Shown piece by piece: positions 1-10,084 of a DNA stretch of 64,000 nucleotides. Numbering within the stretch: the stretch's first letter is position 1; each line of letters starts with the position of its first letter. The notes under the pieces were generated by a model that saw only the letters and a list, made by a program, of their open reading frames with translations, did no database searches and was not told where the DNA came from. The position numbers and the translations under genes are program-made. Location: the NCBI GenBank assembly GCA_027563935.2, contig JANVAS020000203.1, positions 3,038,001-3,102,000 on the forward strand, written 5' to 3'. The DNA is from Costus lasius (taxonomy: Eukaryota; Streptophyta; Magnoliopsida; Zingiberales; Costaceae).

Positions 1-528
1 GCTTCCTTAGGGAAGGGGCAAATCCTATGTCTGTCCATTGATCTTCTCATATGGGTCGTGACATGCTCAATAACAACCGTTATGACCTCCCAGCTATGGC
101 AAGGTGTTAGGTTGTATCAAAGCAAGTCCCTAATCATATAGAATGATCAATGACCTCAAGTCAAGGGATCAATGCATCTCCTGTCACTTATGAGGATAAC
201 TCATGACACCAAGTCATAGCCTCATAGCGGGTCTATCCAGTATATCCCCAATGATATACCCATGTGTCTGCGTTAGCACCACGTGCCTAACCAGCCCAAA
301 TACCAGTCTCTCAAGTACCAGAGCTGTCCCATATCTACTCAGGTACATTGACTGGGGACAATTATTCGAGCACAGATCCAATCTGTCTCCAGGGACATTA
401 TCATGTAAGTACACAATCGCAGGTGTAGTCAAACAATGATAACGACAATGCCAGAATGATATATAAATATCAATGTCAAGTAGTACATAAGTTGACCAAA
501 ACTAGGTCCCAGGGCATATACACCAACA
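1..528 (-). mobile_element. Family-A LTR, cut by window edge
   Basis: The right end reads ...GCATATACACCAACA, the inverse of the family-A LTR start TGTTGGTGTATATGC, so the LTR runs leftward. It matches the family-A sequence at 2560-2713 plus 4637-5012 along its whole visible length. It interrupts the 5' LTR of A1: sequence from 529 on (CTTATCATTA...) matches the undisturbed A1 3' LTR at about 26836. The expected 5-bp target duplication on the right is cttat (529-533); its partner lies outside the window. Whether this is a solo LTR or the end of a longer element cannot be seen. The short ORFs here have no family signature. Confidence 0.85.
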
Positions 529-887
529 CTTATCATTAACGTTGGGATGACTCTTGCACAAGAGCAAAGATTTATCCCTGCATGGTTGTCTACACGAAAG
601 TGAGATAATCCTTTTATTCAAGTAAATTGCATCTTTGTCATGTTGAAATTAAACTGATGAAATCCCTATTCATGTCTAGTCATAAAAATTAAAGTGAACG
701 AAACCCTAGTCTGAGCTTCTCTCTCTGATAATTCCGTTTCAGCGCTTTGGTCTTCGTTTGTTAGTTTGCACTCTTTCGATTTCCTAGATAGTGAAAAATC
801 AATTATTCGGTACTCAGCAACATAGGTCCCTGTGGATTCGATACTTTCTTTATTACTTCGAGTATCCGTACACTTGCGGACACAACA
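529..887 (+). mobile_element. A1 Athila-like element, 3' part of 5' LTR
   Basis: These 359 bases match 26836-27199, the end of the A1 3' LTR, with about 14 differences by eye (about 3.9%), nearly all transitions. The LTR ends ...GGACACAACA at 887 and is followed six bases later by a tRNA-Asp primer site. The upstream part of this LTR was displaced by the family-A insertion ending at 528. Confidence 0.9.
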
Positions 888-893
888 AGTTTT

Positions 894-911
894 TGGCGCC
901 GTTGCCGGGGA
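894..911 (+). other. Primer binding site, tRNA-Asp (A1)
   Basis: TGGCGCCGTTGCCGGGGA is the complement of the 3' end of plant tRNA-Asp, the usual primer of Athila elements. It lies six bases downstream of the LTR end at 887, which fixes A1 as a + strand element. Confidence 0.9.
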
Positions 912-1017
912 CCTTAGTTTTTGTTGATATCGAAAACATTGAGATTATTGCTAGACTAGGTTTTTATTTACTGTTTTTATTTAGTTTTCTTGAAATCACT
1001 TGATCTATCTAATTAGC

Positions 1018-1139
1018 ATGCGCAGGAGTCTTAGGTCAGGACCGCTTGTTCCATTGGATGCTGAAATCAACAAAACACTTAGAGTGCGTAGGAAACTGAG
1101 ACTTGATGAAGATTTACAAGAGACATCGCAACAGGAGAT
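1018..1139 (+). pseudogene. A1 gag, N-terminal fragment
   Basis: The first ATG after the primer site (1018) opens a basic N-terminus beginning MRRSLRSGPLVPLD, as in Athila-type gag proteins. The frame runs open to 1139, where a family-A LTR (1140-5012) is inserted. If the insertion and one copy of the gagat duplication are removed, the frame continues at 5018 without a shift. I set the start at the ATG rather than at an upstream in-frame TTG. Only about 40 residues are in this piece; the assignment rests on position after the primer site and on the Gag sequence that resumes downstream. It is interrupted and cannot make full-length Gag. Confidence 0.75.
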
Positions 1140-2713
1140 TGTTGGGAAACCCCGAGGATATTTTATAAAATTTCAGAGATACAAATACATTGCGCAGCAG
1201 AAGAATACCCCCGAAACAGGCCAGTCCCAAAAACCCAGTGAAGATCACATGCAAGGGAATCGACACGATGAGATAGAAAATACCTTATGAGCGATGCGAG
1301 GCTGATGTCGTAGTAGGTGCCCAAGTGTGCGCCCTCTGCAGTCTCACACACACGGATCACCTCGAGTCCTCTTCTTCCACGCCTGGTGCTAGCCTCGGGA
1401 AGAAGATCCAAGCCTTAGGTCACCTTCTTCTCAACTTGCGCTACCTCCAAGGTATATGCGCCAAGGTTGAAGAAGGAAAAGGGAGATGCCAACAAGCACA
1501 AGTCACACTTGCACCACCTTCAATAGAAGAAGCGCCAAGGATGAAGAAGAAGAAGTGCTTGCAGCTTGGTTGATGAAGAGATGCGCCAACTCCTCTTGAT
1601 CCTCTTGCTCTCGCCCCTCCTCTTGTTCTCACGCCTTTAATAAGTTGTGTATCATGAGAGGGGGCGGCTAGGGCTTATTATATAGAGCAAGGGGCGGTTA
1701 GAGTAGTGGCTAGGAGAAGAAGTAGAAATAGGATTATTTTAATGATTTAATTAAGTCCTAATCCAATTAGGATTCTAATTAATCATTTAAATAATCAAGT
1801 CTTAATCAAATTAGGACTCTAATTAATAATTTTAATAATCAGCCCTATTAAATAGGACTCCATACAATTATTTAAATTAATTAATTAAATAACCCACAAA
1901 TAATTAATATCAAATTATATTAACCATATGTGCCGTAGGCGCCAACCCTAGTCTAACTAGGGTTAACCATGCGCCTACACATCCTTCTCCTTAAGCCCAT
2001 TACCCCCAACTTTTCAATGGGCCCAGCCCAATGTCCATTATGCATATTAACCAAGCCCTTGGATCCAATCCAATTTAACCCGAGGTCAAATTGGGCTAAC
2101 CATGGCTAATATGCCGTAAATGGAAGTTGGCTCCAATAAATCTCTTCCATCTCATCAGGCCCATTGGCGCTGATGGAATCTCCAAAATAGATCCGAGTTA
2201 TCCAATAACTCGATCATAAGGCTTCTCGATCAATACGAGAACTCGAGTATCAAGGTGTGCGACCCTATAGGTTACTCTGACGTTGGCAGTGCTGACCTAA
2301 GTTCATCACAAGCAGTGAGTGGCACCTAGCAGTGCATCGCTGCTACCCAAGTCATCGGAATGGATATCGACATCGAGATCCCTATTATCGCAAGTAGGTA
2401 CCGATGCATTACAGTCTCTTTGCCGTACTGATATCTGATTGGACAAGTGTGTCACCACTTGTTTTTCATCCAATCTCATGGCTATGACTAAATCAGGTCT
2501 AACCTGGGTATGACCATACACTTTCAGTCATAGATCCATAGAGGAGCTCCATGGATATCAAGCTTCCCTTAGGAAGGGGCAAATCCTATGTCTGTCTATT
2601 GACCTTCTCATATGGGTCGTGACATGCTCAATGACAACCGTTATTACCCCCCAACTACGGTGAGGTGTTAGGTTGTATCAAAGCATGTCCCTAACCATAT
2701 AAAATGGCCAATG

Positions 2714-4631
2714 TGTTGGGGTATGCCCTTAAGGCTAATGTTTGAGGCCTTGGGATTGTATCATGTAATAAACTCTTATGTTTATAAAGGCATGGTTGTT
2801 ATTCAGTTTGTTACATTATCTGCTGCAATAAGTGTACTTCTGAATAATGTCTCAAATGCTGTTCAGCTGGGCTGACATGCAGTAAAGTCCTTAGTCGAGA
2901 TATCTTGGTGAACATGAGACAGCCTTGATATGATTGAGACTAATATGTGTTCTAATCTTATAGGATGCTTCGAGCATGGAATAAGATGTAGACTCATGGG
3001 TACATTGGATGTATTGGACAGACCCTACTAGGATATTCAATTGCTTGTCACAATGTGAATAATCCTTGATTGTAGACAAGTGGCACTTTTCCTTTGACTT
3101 GAGATCACTTGTGTTTCTAAATGATGATTGTCATTGTTTTGAGGTAGTTCAATATCATTTGAAACATAATGATTATAGACTATCTTGGATGGTGAGCTTG
3201 AGTCATGTTAGGGCACTAGTGATAGATATAGGAATGCCGTCTCCTTAATTGGAGTGTGATGTTCTAAAGGGGCCCCCTGGATGAGATGATTGAGAAAGTG
3301 TATGGCCATACCCAGATGACTGTGTTCATCTGATCTAATCATGCTCATCATATTGGAGTTACGAGCTTGACAGGCTTGTCCAATAAAGAACATCCAGTGG
3401 CAGAGGAAGCATGTATGCCTTGTGAGTTGGATTCACACTTGTGCTGTGTTTTGGGTGTAGTCCTGGAAGACTCTTTTTCTTTATATCGGGAGACAGTGAT
3501 GTGTTGCTAGATACCCCTCACTGATCGTGATAACGTAAGTTATCGTTACCGACATTTAAAGAAAACCCTCAGGGTCACACAATTTGATGATATGGCTTAC
3601 TTAAGTCAGATCGTGTGGACTGAATTATTTAGGTTCAGTTTAAAGGGATTTAATCTCTGATTGTAAGTGAGATCTAGTCTGATCATGTTTGATTGATTAG
3701 GGCTTGAGATCGGTAAGCTTCGATCGAGAGAATGGATGCTAGATCGGTGAGATCAGAAGCATCAAGAGATCAACGGTTAGATCTGGAGCCTTAGGGTTTA
3801 ATCATGATCTAGACTGGATCGCTTGGCTTGATTGGTTTTTTGAACCGAACCGAATTGAACCAGCTCATTAAGTGAGCGCATGGTTCATTAGAAAAGAGGT
3901 TTGCGATTGGGGTAAACCCATGATCGCATATTGAGAAGTGGCATGCTATTTTTAGATAGCACTTCTCTAAACGTGACCACGCCTCACGTTTCTCCTTTTG
4001 ACGCCTCTTCTCGCCTCGCCTTCCCACTCGTCGACACAAGTTCTCTCTCGTGTGGTGAAGAAGGTGAACGCCAAGGAGAAGAAAGAAATCGCCAAGAAGA
4101 TCTCATCCCTTTCATTCGATCAGGATACTTGGACGATCCTTGCTAGCACAAGGGGCGACAAGGAGGAGCCAAGACTCATCTTGTGTGCGTCACCTCTGGA
4201 GGAAAGCCACATCGCTTTCTGCTTCCAAGTCGCCATCTAGAAATGGCATCGGTATGAATCTCATTCTTTCTATAGAATGTTTTTATGTTGATCATATAGC
4301 ATGCAATAGATCTATGAAACCCTAGCATCCGCTGCCCACATTATGTTTGTGCCACTTTAGGGTTTCGCCCCCCTTAGATTTAGGGGACTTTCAATTGGTA
4401 TCAGAGCCATGTTTGATGCATGATTCATATGATTGCTTTAAGTTATGTATTGTGATCCATGTTTGCGCAAGCTGAATACTTTTAGGGTTATCTTCATGCG
4501 AAAATTTTACATGCTTGTCTTGTCGCATGTTTAGTTATTTGTGGCGCATGAATGATGCTTCTTTGGTTGCGCTTATGGGTTAGATCTATAGTAGGTGCTA
4601 AGCGCTTATGGTTGCGCTTATGGGACTTTCA
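2714..4631 (+). mobile_element. Family-B one-LTR element (LTR + PBS + short leader)
   Basis: A complete family-B LTR (2714-4393, TGTTGGGGTATGCCC...GGACTTTCA) is followed by an initiator-Met primer site and 238 bases of leader. The leader ends at 4631 in GGGACTTTCA, the same ten bases that end the LTR. Target duplication caatg flanks the whole unit (2709-2713 and 4632-4636). No gag or pol is present. It looks like an element whose coding region and nearly all of the 3' LTR were deleted, leaving the last bases of that LTR. LTR structure and PBS match the copia elements C2 and C3. Confidence 0.85.
4396..4408 (+). other. Primer binding site, tRNA-iMet (family B)
   Basis: TGGTATCAGAGCC sits two bases after the LTR end at 4393. 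This is the usual plant LTR-element primer site for initiator methionine tRNA. Confidence 0.85.
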
Positions 4632-5012
4632 CAATGACCTCAAGTCAAGGGATCAATGCATCTCCTTTCACTTGTGACAATAACTTGTGACACCAAGTCA
4701 TTGCCTCACTGCGGGTCGGTCCAGTATATCCACCACTGATATACCTATATGTCTGCGTTAGCACCTCGTGCCTAACCAGCCCATATGCCAGTCTCACAAA
4801 TACCAGAGTTGTCCCATATCCACTCAGGTACATCGACTAGGGACAATCATTTGAGCACAGATCCAATCTGTCTCCAGGGACATTATCATATAAGCACATG
4901 TTCGCATATGTAAACAAATAATGATAACAACAATGCTAGAATGATATATATATCAATGTTAAGTAGTACAAATAATGGACCAAAACTAGGTCCTAGAGCA
5001 TATACACCAACA

Positions 5013-5603
5013 GAGATACAAGTAGAAATCTTAGAGATGGGAGATAATCAGAGAACCCTTAGGGACTATGCAGCCCCTAACCCTCAAGAGATTCACTCTA
5101 GCATTGCTAGACCAGCGATAGAGGCTATCAACTTTGAAATTAAGCCTGCTTTTATTTCCATGATTCAACAAAATCAGTTTGGAGGATCTCCACTGGAAGA
5201 TCCAACCCAACACTTGTCTTTATTCTTAGAATTATGTGATACTATCAAAATTAATGGTGTTTCTAACTACGCTTTGAAATTAAGAATTTTTTCCTTTTTC
5301 TCTTAGAGATTGGGCGAAATCATGGCTACAATCACAACCTACTGGAACCTTCACAACTTGGAATCAACTTTCAAATTCCTTCTTGACGAAATACTTCCCT
5401 CCAAGCAAGACAATTCGACTAAGAAATCAAATTACAAGCTTTCAACAAAAAGATGGGGAGTCATTCAGTGAGGCATGAGAGAGATTTAATGAAATATAAT
5501 GGAAGTGTCCTCACCATGGCATTGAAGATTGGGTTTTATTGCATACTTTTTATAATGGATTATTGTATAATACCAAATTAACTATGGATGCTGCTGCAGG
5601 TGG
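5013..5603 (+). pseudogene. A1 gag, middle fragment (frameshift and stops)
   Basis: This continues the A1 Gag frame after the insertion at 1140-5012. It includes residues near NPQEIHSSIARPAIEA and the retrotransposon gag core (LEDPTQHL; then DWAKSWL and TFTTWNQL after a frame change). The frame breaks near 5288-5293: the run ATTTTTTCC has one T too many, and dropping one T restores the Gag reading. Two further stops follow near 5478 (TGA where aligned Gag proteins have Trp) and 5496 (TAA). The fragment ends at ...DAAAGG, split by the G1 insertion, and the frame resumes at 16326 when one copy of ggtgg is removed. No functional Gag can be made. Confidence 0.8.
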
Positions 5604-8573
5604 TGTAACATCCCACATTCTTAACCCCAAACAAATGGCACAATTCACAAATGATACAGGATGTTTCATATAAGATCGATCATATGCTAGGTAAAACCGA
5701 GTTCAAGAAAACACGATCTGAAAAATTTCATAAATCCATACACACAAATTCACAAAACTCAAATCTCATAAGGGTACCTGCCACCACGCAATCCTTGCAC
5801 TAGACATATGCAAGGCAACAGTTATATCAAATCCGATGGCATAAATACAATTCGATTCGAAATTCAAAACAAAGCCACAAAGTCGATTTTATAAACTCAT
5901 ACCAAACACCGAAACCAGGCTGAAGCCCGCGGTGACACAAAAATCAAACTCATAAGACTGCCATAGCCGGCAACACAATTCACATAATTCACATGGTTCA
6001 CATAGTTCATATAATTCATGTTAAGGCCACAACCGGCCCCCAAGAATTAAGCACAAAAGTTCTTAAAACAGCAAATAGCATAATTATCCACGCCAATGCA
6101 CTCAAGAAATGCGCCCCTGCTCTATGCCTGAAAATAATGAGGGGTGAGCTACATAGCCCAGTGAGTGGATAGTCTAAACCGACCATCCAGAACATACATT
6201 CAAAAATATAGGCAGATTATTTTAAAAATCTTTAACAGGAACATTATGTCAACATATAACAAAATAAAGAAACAGAAGTCATATAGACAGTCAGATGTAC
6301 ACACTAGCATATAACAAACTCAGGTTCTAGAGTTTTACTCTAAACCAATTAAACACATATATTCTAAACCAACTAAACACACCATACTTAATTAACCTAG
6401 TTGTCCAGCATAATCAGTAGTGACCAATATGGTCTAACCCGGCTTGGCCAAAGCACTGGGAGCTGCAAAATCTCGTGCAACACATAAACATGGATAGTGA
6501 GTAGAATCAAGAGGTGGCCCCCGCCAGGTCACGACGTGGCACTTTGCTCTATCACTCCATAACACATCGATGGATTGTGTGTAGATTCAAGAGGTGGCCC
6601 CCGTCAGGTCATGACGTGGCACTTTGCTCTACGACACCCCATATCACAAAATGAGAGTGATGACATCAAGAGGTGGCCCCTGTCTGATCAAGACATGGCA
6701 CTTTGCGTCTTATATCACCCCATAACATAAAAGAGTAATGACATCAAGAGGTGGCCCCTGTCCGACCAAGACATGGCACTTTGCGTCAAAACCCGTTCTC
6801 CCAAAAGGTTCCTACTGGACAACAGACATATCTTATTTCATATTTCACAAAGGTGGACTCCTAAGTGTCAACTAGACTCTAGGATAGTCATCACAAAATC
6901 ATATCGGGCAGGCTGAACATCAACCCCCATCACAATAATCATAATAGGCAGGCTGAACATCAACCTCCTCACATGTCAAATACAGGGCTGAAATTCAAAC
7001 CCTTAACATATTACATACGGACTATCCCCTTTGAGTACACAGTTACACTTAGCCTTAGTCCTAACCATCACATAGCACATAATATCCGAATTCACATAAC
7101 CACATAATTTTCATAAGTCACATAACCACATAATATTCCAAATTCACATAACCCGTTACATAACACATATTATTCCAAAAATCTCATAACATATCACATA
7201 ATATTTCATATTCAAATAGTGTAGTCCTTAGATTTCATGCTAATTAGTTCAGTCAAAACTTGCTATGTTATCACTCAAATTTCTCAAACAATTTCTCAAC
7301 ATAGTCCTAAGTATATAACCATATACTATAAAATCAACTTAAAATTTTCAAACAATTTCTCAAACAATTTCTCAAACAACTACCACATATATGTTAACTA
7401 AAAACATCAAATTCGGCTTCCATACATATTATCAAGATTTCGGTTTAACTACAATTAACAAGGTTTCGGTTTTCATACATGCTACAAAAATCATTGATTT
7501 AATGTTACCAAAATTGATTTCGGTTTAACTATAATTAACAAGAATTTCATACTCAAAATTCAATGATTTAATGCTACCAAAATTCCTACAAAAATACCTT
7601 AAATTTCATACAAATTTTCGGTTAAATAATCATCATATAATCACCTTTGAAAAATTCGGTTTTCATGATATAATCAACTTTACAAAATTCGGTTTTCATG
7701 ATATAATCAACTTTACAAAATTCAGTTTTCATCATGGTAAAGTCTTGAATTTCGGTTTTAGCATGGTAAGATTTCCAACAAGCAAATATATCATCTAACA
7801 CATCAATTAACACAAACAAATAGATAGAAATCGATTAGACACTCCACTCACCTTGAACCGTGAATACTAATAAGAAAACCCTTCCAAAAATTCGTCTAGA
7901 GTCTTGCCACCACCAAGGGAAAAGAACGCCACCCAAATCAAAGATGCCGGCCAAGGAAAAGGAAGAGGAAGAGGAAAATCGTCCAAGCCTTCAAAGAAAT
8001 CGCCCCCTCCTTCCTAGCCGTCGCCCAAGTTTTTCTTCAAGCCCAAAAGTCGCCAACTCTCTACCCTAACCGAAATTACCTACTTAAATTTCGGTTTTTA
8101 AGGTTTTAACCCTCTAACCAATTAATTCAAAAAGGGTTTAACCCATTAACCCATTAATTTAAATTTTAAAAACCCAATAATCCCATAGTCTAAGTGAAAG
8201 TCCAATAAGAGTTAATCTAACATCCAATAAGCTAGTTAACTAATTAATTTAATTAACTTACAAATAACCAATCACTTAACCGAAATCCAATAAGGATTTA
8301 ATTAATATCCAATAAGGATTTAAATTAATTTATCCTAAATTAACAACCAATAATCAACCATTAATCTCTAATTAATTTACCATAAATTAACAACCAATAT
8401 AAATCACAAATCAAATAATTACAAATTAACAATCAATAAGCCAGTTAATTAGCATCCAATAATTTTATTTAAATCATAATAAAATATCACAGCTAATGAT
8501 TTATTTAAATCCAAATAATTTTATTTAATTCAAAAATAATGCTTACCAGGACTTAAGATCCTTGGATCTTACA
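5604..8573 (-). repeat. G1 3' LTR
   Basis: 2970 bp, the same length as the 5' LTR at 13351-16320; I noted four C/T differences between them. It contains four GAGGTGGCCCC...GGCACTTTGC repeats (about 6508-6785), a duplicated segment near 7660-7730, and AT-rich sequence at the right. Small open frames at 7571-8069 are duplicated exactly in the other LTR and have no protein-family features. Confidence 0.93.
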
Positions 8574-8586
8574 TCCCTCCCTCCTT
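8574..8586 (-). other. G1 polypurine tract
   Basis: Read on the minus strand, AAGGAGGGAGGGA lies directly before the 3' LTR, where the plus-strand primer is expected. Confidence 0.8.
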
Positions 8587-8602
8587 ATAAAGCTTTAGTC
8601 CT

Positions 8603-10084
8603 CTAAAGCTCAGCATCCATATCATCAAAGAGGTAAGCATAAAATTTCCTCAAATCAGCTTCAGTCTCCCAAGTCGCCTCCTCAATAGCCTGATTTCCCC
8701 AGATAACCTTTACCAAAGGTATAGTCTTGTTCCTCAGAACTTTATCCTTTCTATCAACAATCCGGAGAGGTCTTTCCTCGAAAGTCAAATCACTCTGAAT
8801 CTGAAGAGGTTCCAACTCCAACACATGAGATGGATCAGGATGATATTTCCTCAAAGCAGAGACATGGAATACATTATGCACATGATCCATAGCAGGAGGT
8901 AAAGCCAATCGGTAAGCCACTGGACCAACTCTCTCAATAATATCAAAAGGGCCTACAAACCTAGGGCTCAACTTGCCCTTTTTGCCAAACCTCATAACAC
9001 CCTTAGTAGGTGACACCTTCAAGAACACATGATCCCCTACCATAAACTCCAAGGAACGACGACGGTCGTCAGCATAACTCTTCTGTCTGTCCCGAGCAAT
9101 TTTCAGTTTATCCCGGATCTCTCTGACCTTATCAGTAGTCTCCTGTACTGCATCAGATCTCAAAATCATTCTGTCACCAGTTTCCTCCCAACACAAGGGA
9201 GTCCTACACCTTCTCCCATACAAAGCCTCATAAGGAGCCATCTGAATACTAGAGTGGAAGCTATTATTATAAGTAAACTCTATCAAAGATAGATCCCGGT
9301 TCCACTCAGAACTCCAATCAACCACATAGGCTCTCAACAAATCTTCTAGAGTCTGGATAGTACGCTCCGTCTGACCATCAGACTGAGGATGATATGCTGT
9401 ACTAAAACTCAACTTAGTACCCAAACCCTCCTGTAAACTCTTCCAAAATCTGGACAAAAATCGAGAGTCCCTATCAGACACAATATCGACAGGCACTCCA
9501 TGCAGTCTGACGATCTCATCAATGTACAATCTGGCCAGCCTCTCTAAAGAATAAGTCATCTTAATCGGGAGAAAATGGGCTGATTTAGTGAGTCTATCAA
9601 CAATCACCCAAATAGCATCATGACCCAATCTGGTTCTGGGCAAACCACATACAAAATCCATACTGATGCATTCCCACTTCCACTCAGGAATAGGAAGGGG
9701 CTGCAACAAACCACCAGGCTTCTGGTGTTCAGCCTTTACAGTCTGACAGGTTAAACACCTAGAGACAAAATCATATACCTCTTTCTTCATGCCCGGCCAC
9801 CAAAAACTCTTCTTGAGGTCCTGATACATCTTAGTCACACCATGATGTAGAGAATATTTGGAGTTATGGCTGTCCTCCAATATTTCTTTCCTCAAGCTCG
9901 GTTCCTCAGGGACACATACCCTTCCACGAAACCGAAGAATACCATCATCAGACAGGCTAAAATCCTGAACTGCGCCATCAACCAGACTATCCCTGATCTG
10001 ACCTAATCTCGGATCCACAGACTGCTGATCTCTGATCTTCTGCAACAAAGCAGACTGTACTCTGAGAAAAGCCACATAACCAGA
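8603..10084 (-). CDS. G1 pol, integrase part after the in-frame TAG
   Basis: This is the downstream part of the G1 polyprotein, in the same frame as 10085-13207 and separated from it only by a TAG at 10085-10087. It carries the integrase zinc domain (His70, His77 or 78, Cys107, Cys110, counting from the GTG at 10075), the catalytic core with Asp140, Asp201 and Glu237 (in ISMDF, VSDRD and GQTERT), and a basic region. A C-terminal segment (about 440-490, ending ATWETEADLRKFY) resembles the chromodomain-like tail of Tekay/Del elements, thought to guide integration into heterochromatin. No independent ATG start is apparent, so this part would be made only by stop readthrough or not at all. No other break is seen. 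Confidence 0.85.
   Translation of the reverse strand, partial: SGYVAFLRVQSALLQKIRDQQSVDPRLGQIRDSLVDGAVQDFSLSDDGILRFRGRVCVPEEPSLRKEILEDSHNSKYSLHHGVTKMYQDLKKSFWWPGMKKEVYDFVSRCLTCQTVKAEHQKPGGLLQPLPIPEWKWECISMDFVCGLPRTRLGHDAIWVIVDRLTKSAHFLPIKMTYSLERLARLYIDEIVRLHGVPVDIVSDRDSRFLSRFWKSLQEGLGTKLSFSTAYHPQSDGQTERTIQTLEDLLRAYVVDWSSEWNRDLSLIEFTYNNSFHSSIQMAPYEALYGRRCRTPLCWEETGDRMILRSDAVQETTDKVREIRDKLKIARDRQKSYADDRRRSLEFMVGDHVFLKVSPTKGVMRFGKKGKLSPRFVGPFDIIERVGPVAYRLALPPAMDHVHNVFHVSALRKYHPDPSHVLELEPLQIQSDLTFEERPLRIVDRKDKVLRNKTIPLVKVIWGNQAIEEATWETEADLRKFYAYLFDDMDAEL

Larger units (their letters stand above)
1140..5012 (-). mobile_element. Family-A solo LTR in A1 gag (TSD gagat)
   Basis: The plus strand starts TGTTGGGAAACC and ends ATACACCAACA; read on the minus strand this is the family-A LTR, TGTTGGTGTATATGC...GGTTTCCCAACA. 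It is flanked by gagat at 1135-1139 and 5013-5017. Without the nested family-B element (2714-4631) it is about 1.95 kb, with no internal coding region, so it is a solo LTR. Inside are AT-rich stretches (about 1730-1930). The open frames here, including those at 1163-1632 and 3809-4240, match nothing recognisable and recur only as LTR sequence. Confidence 0.88.

Noticed and set aside
416..420. G1 protease with DPG in place of DSG (residues 417-419 of the polyprotein) as an inactivating change
   Set aside because: The variant also occurs in other plant gypsy proteases, so it is not evidence of damage. Coordinates given are residues, not bases.
1000..1017. TTG start of the A1 gag frame
   Set aside because: An ATG at 1018 follows, and the sequence from there is the typical gag start.
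7571..8069. Open frames in the G1 LTR, repeated at 15318-15816
   Set aside because: They are identical only because the two LTRs are nearly identical. They have low-complexity content and no domain.
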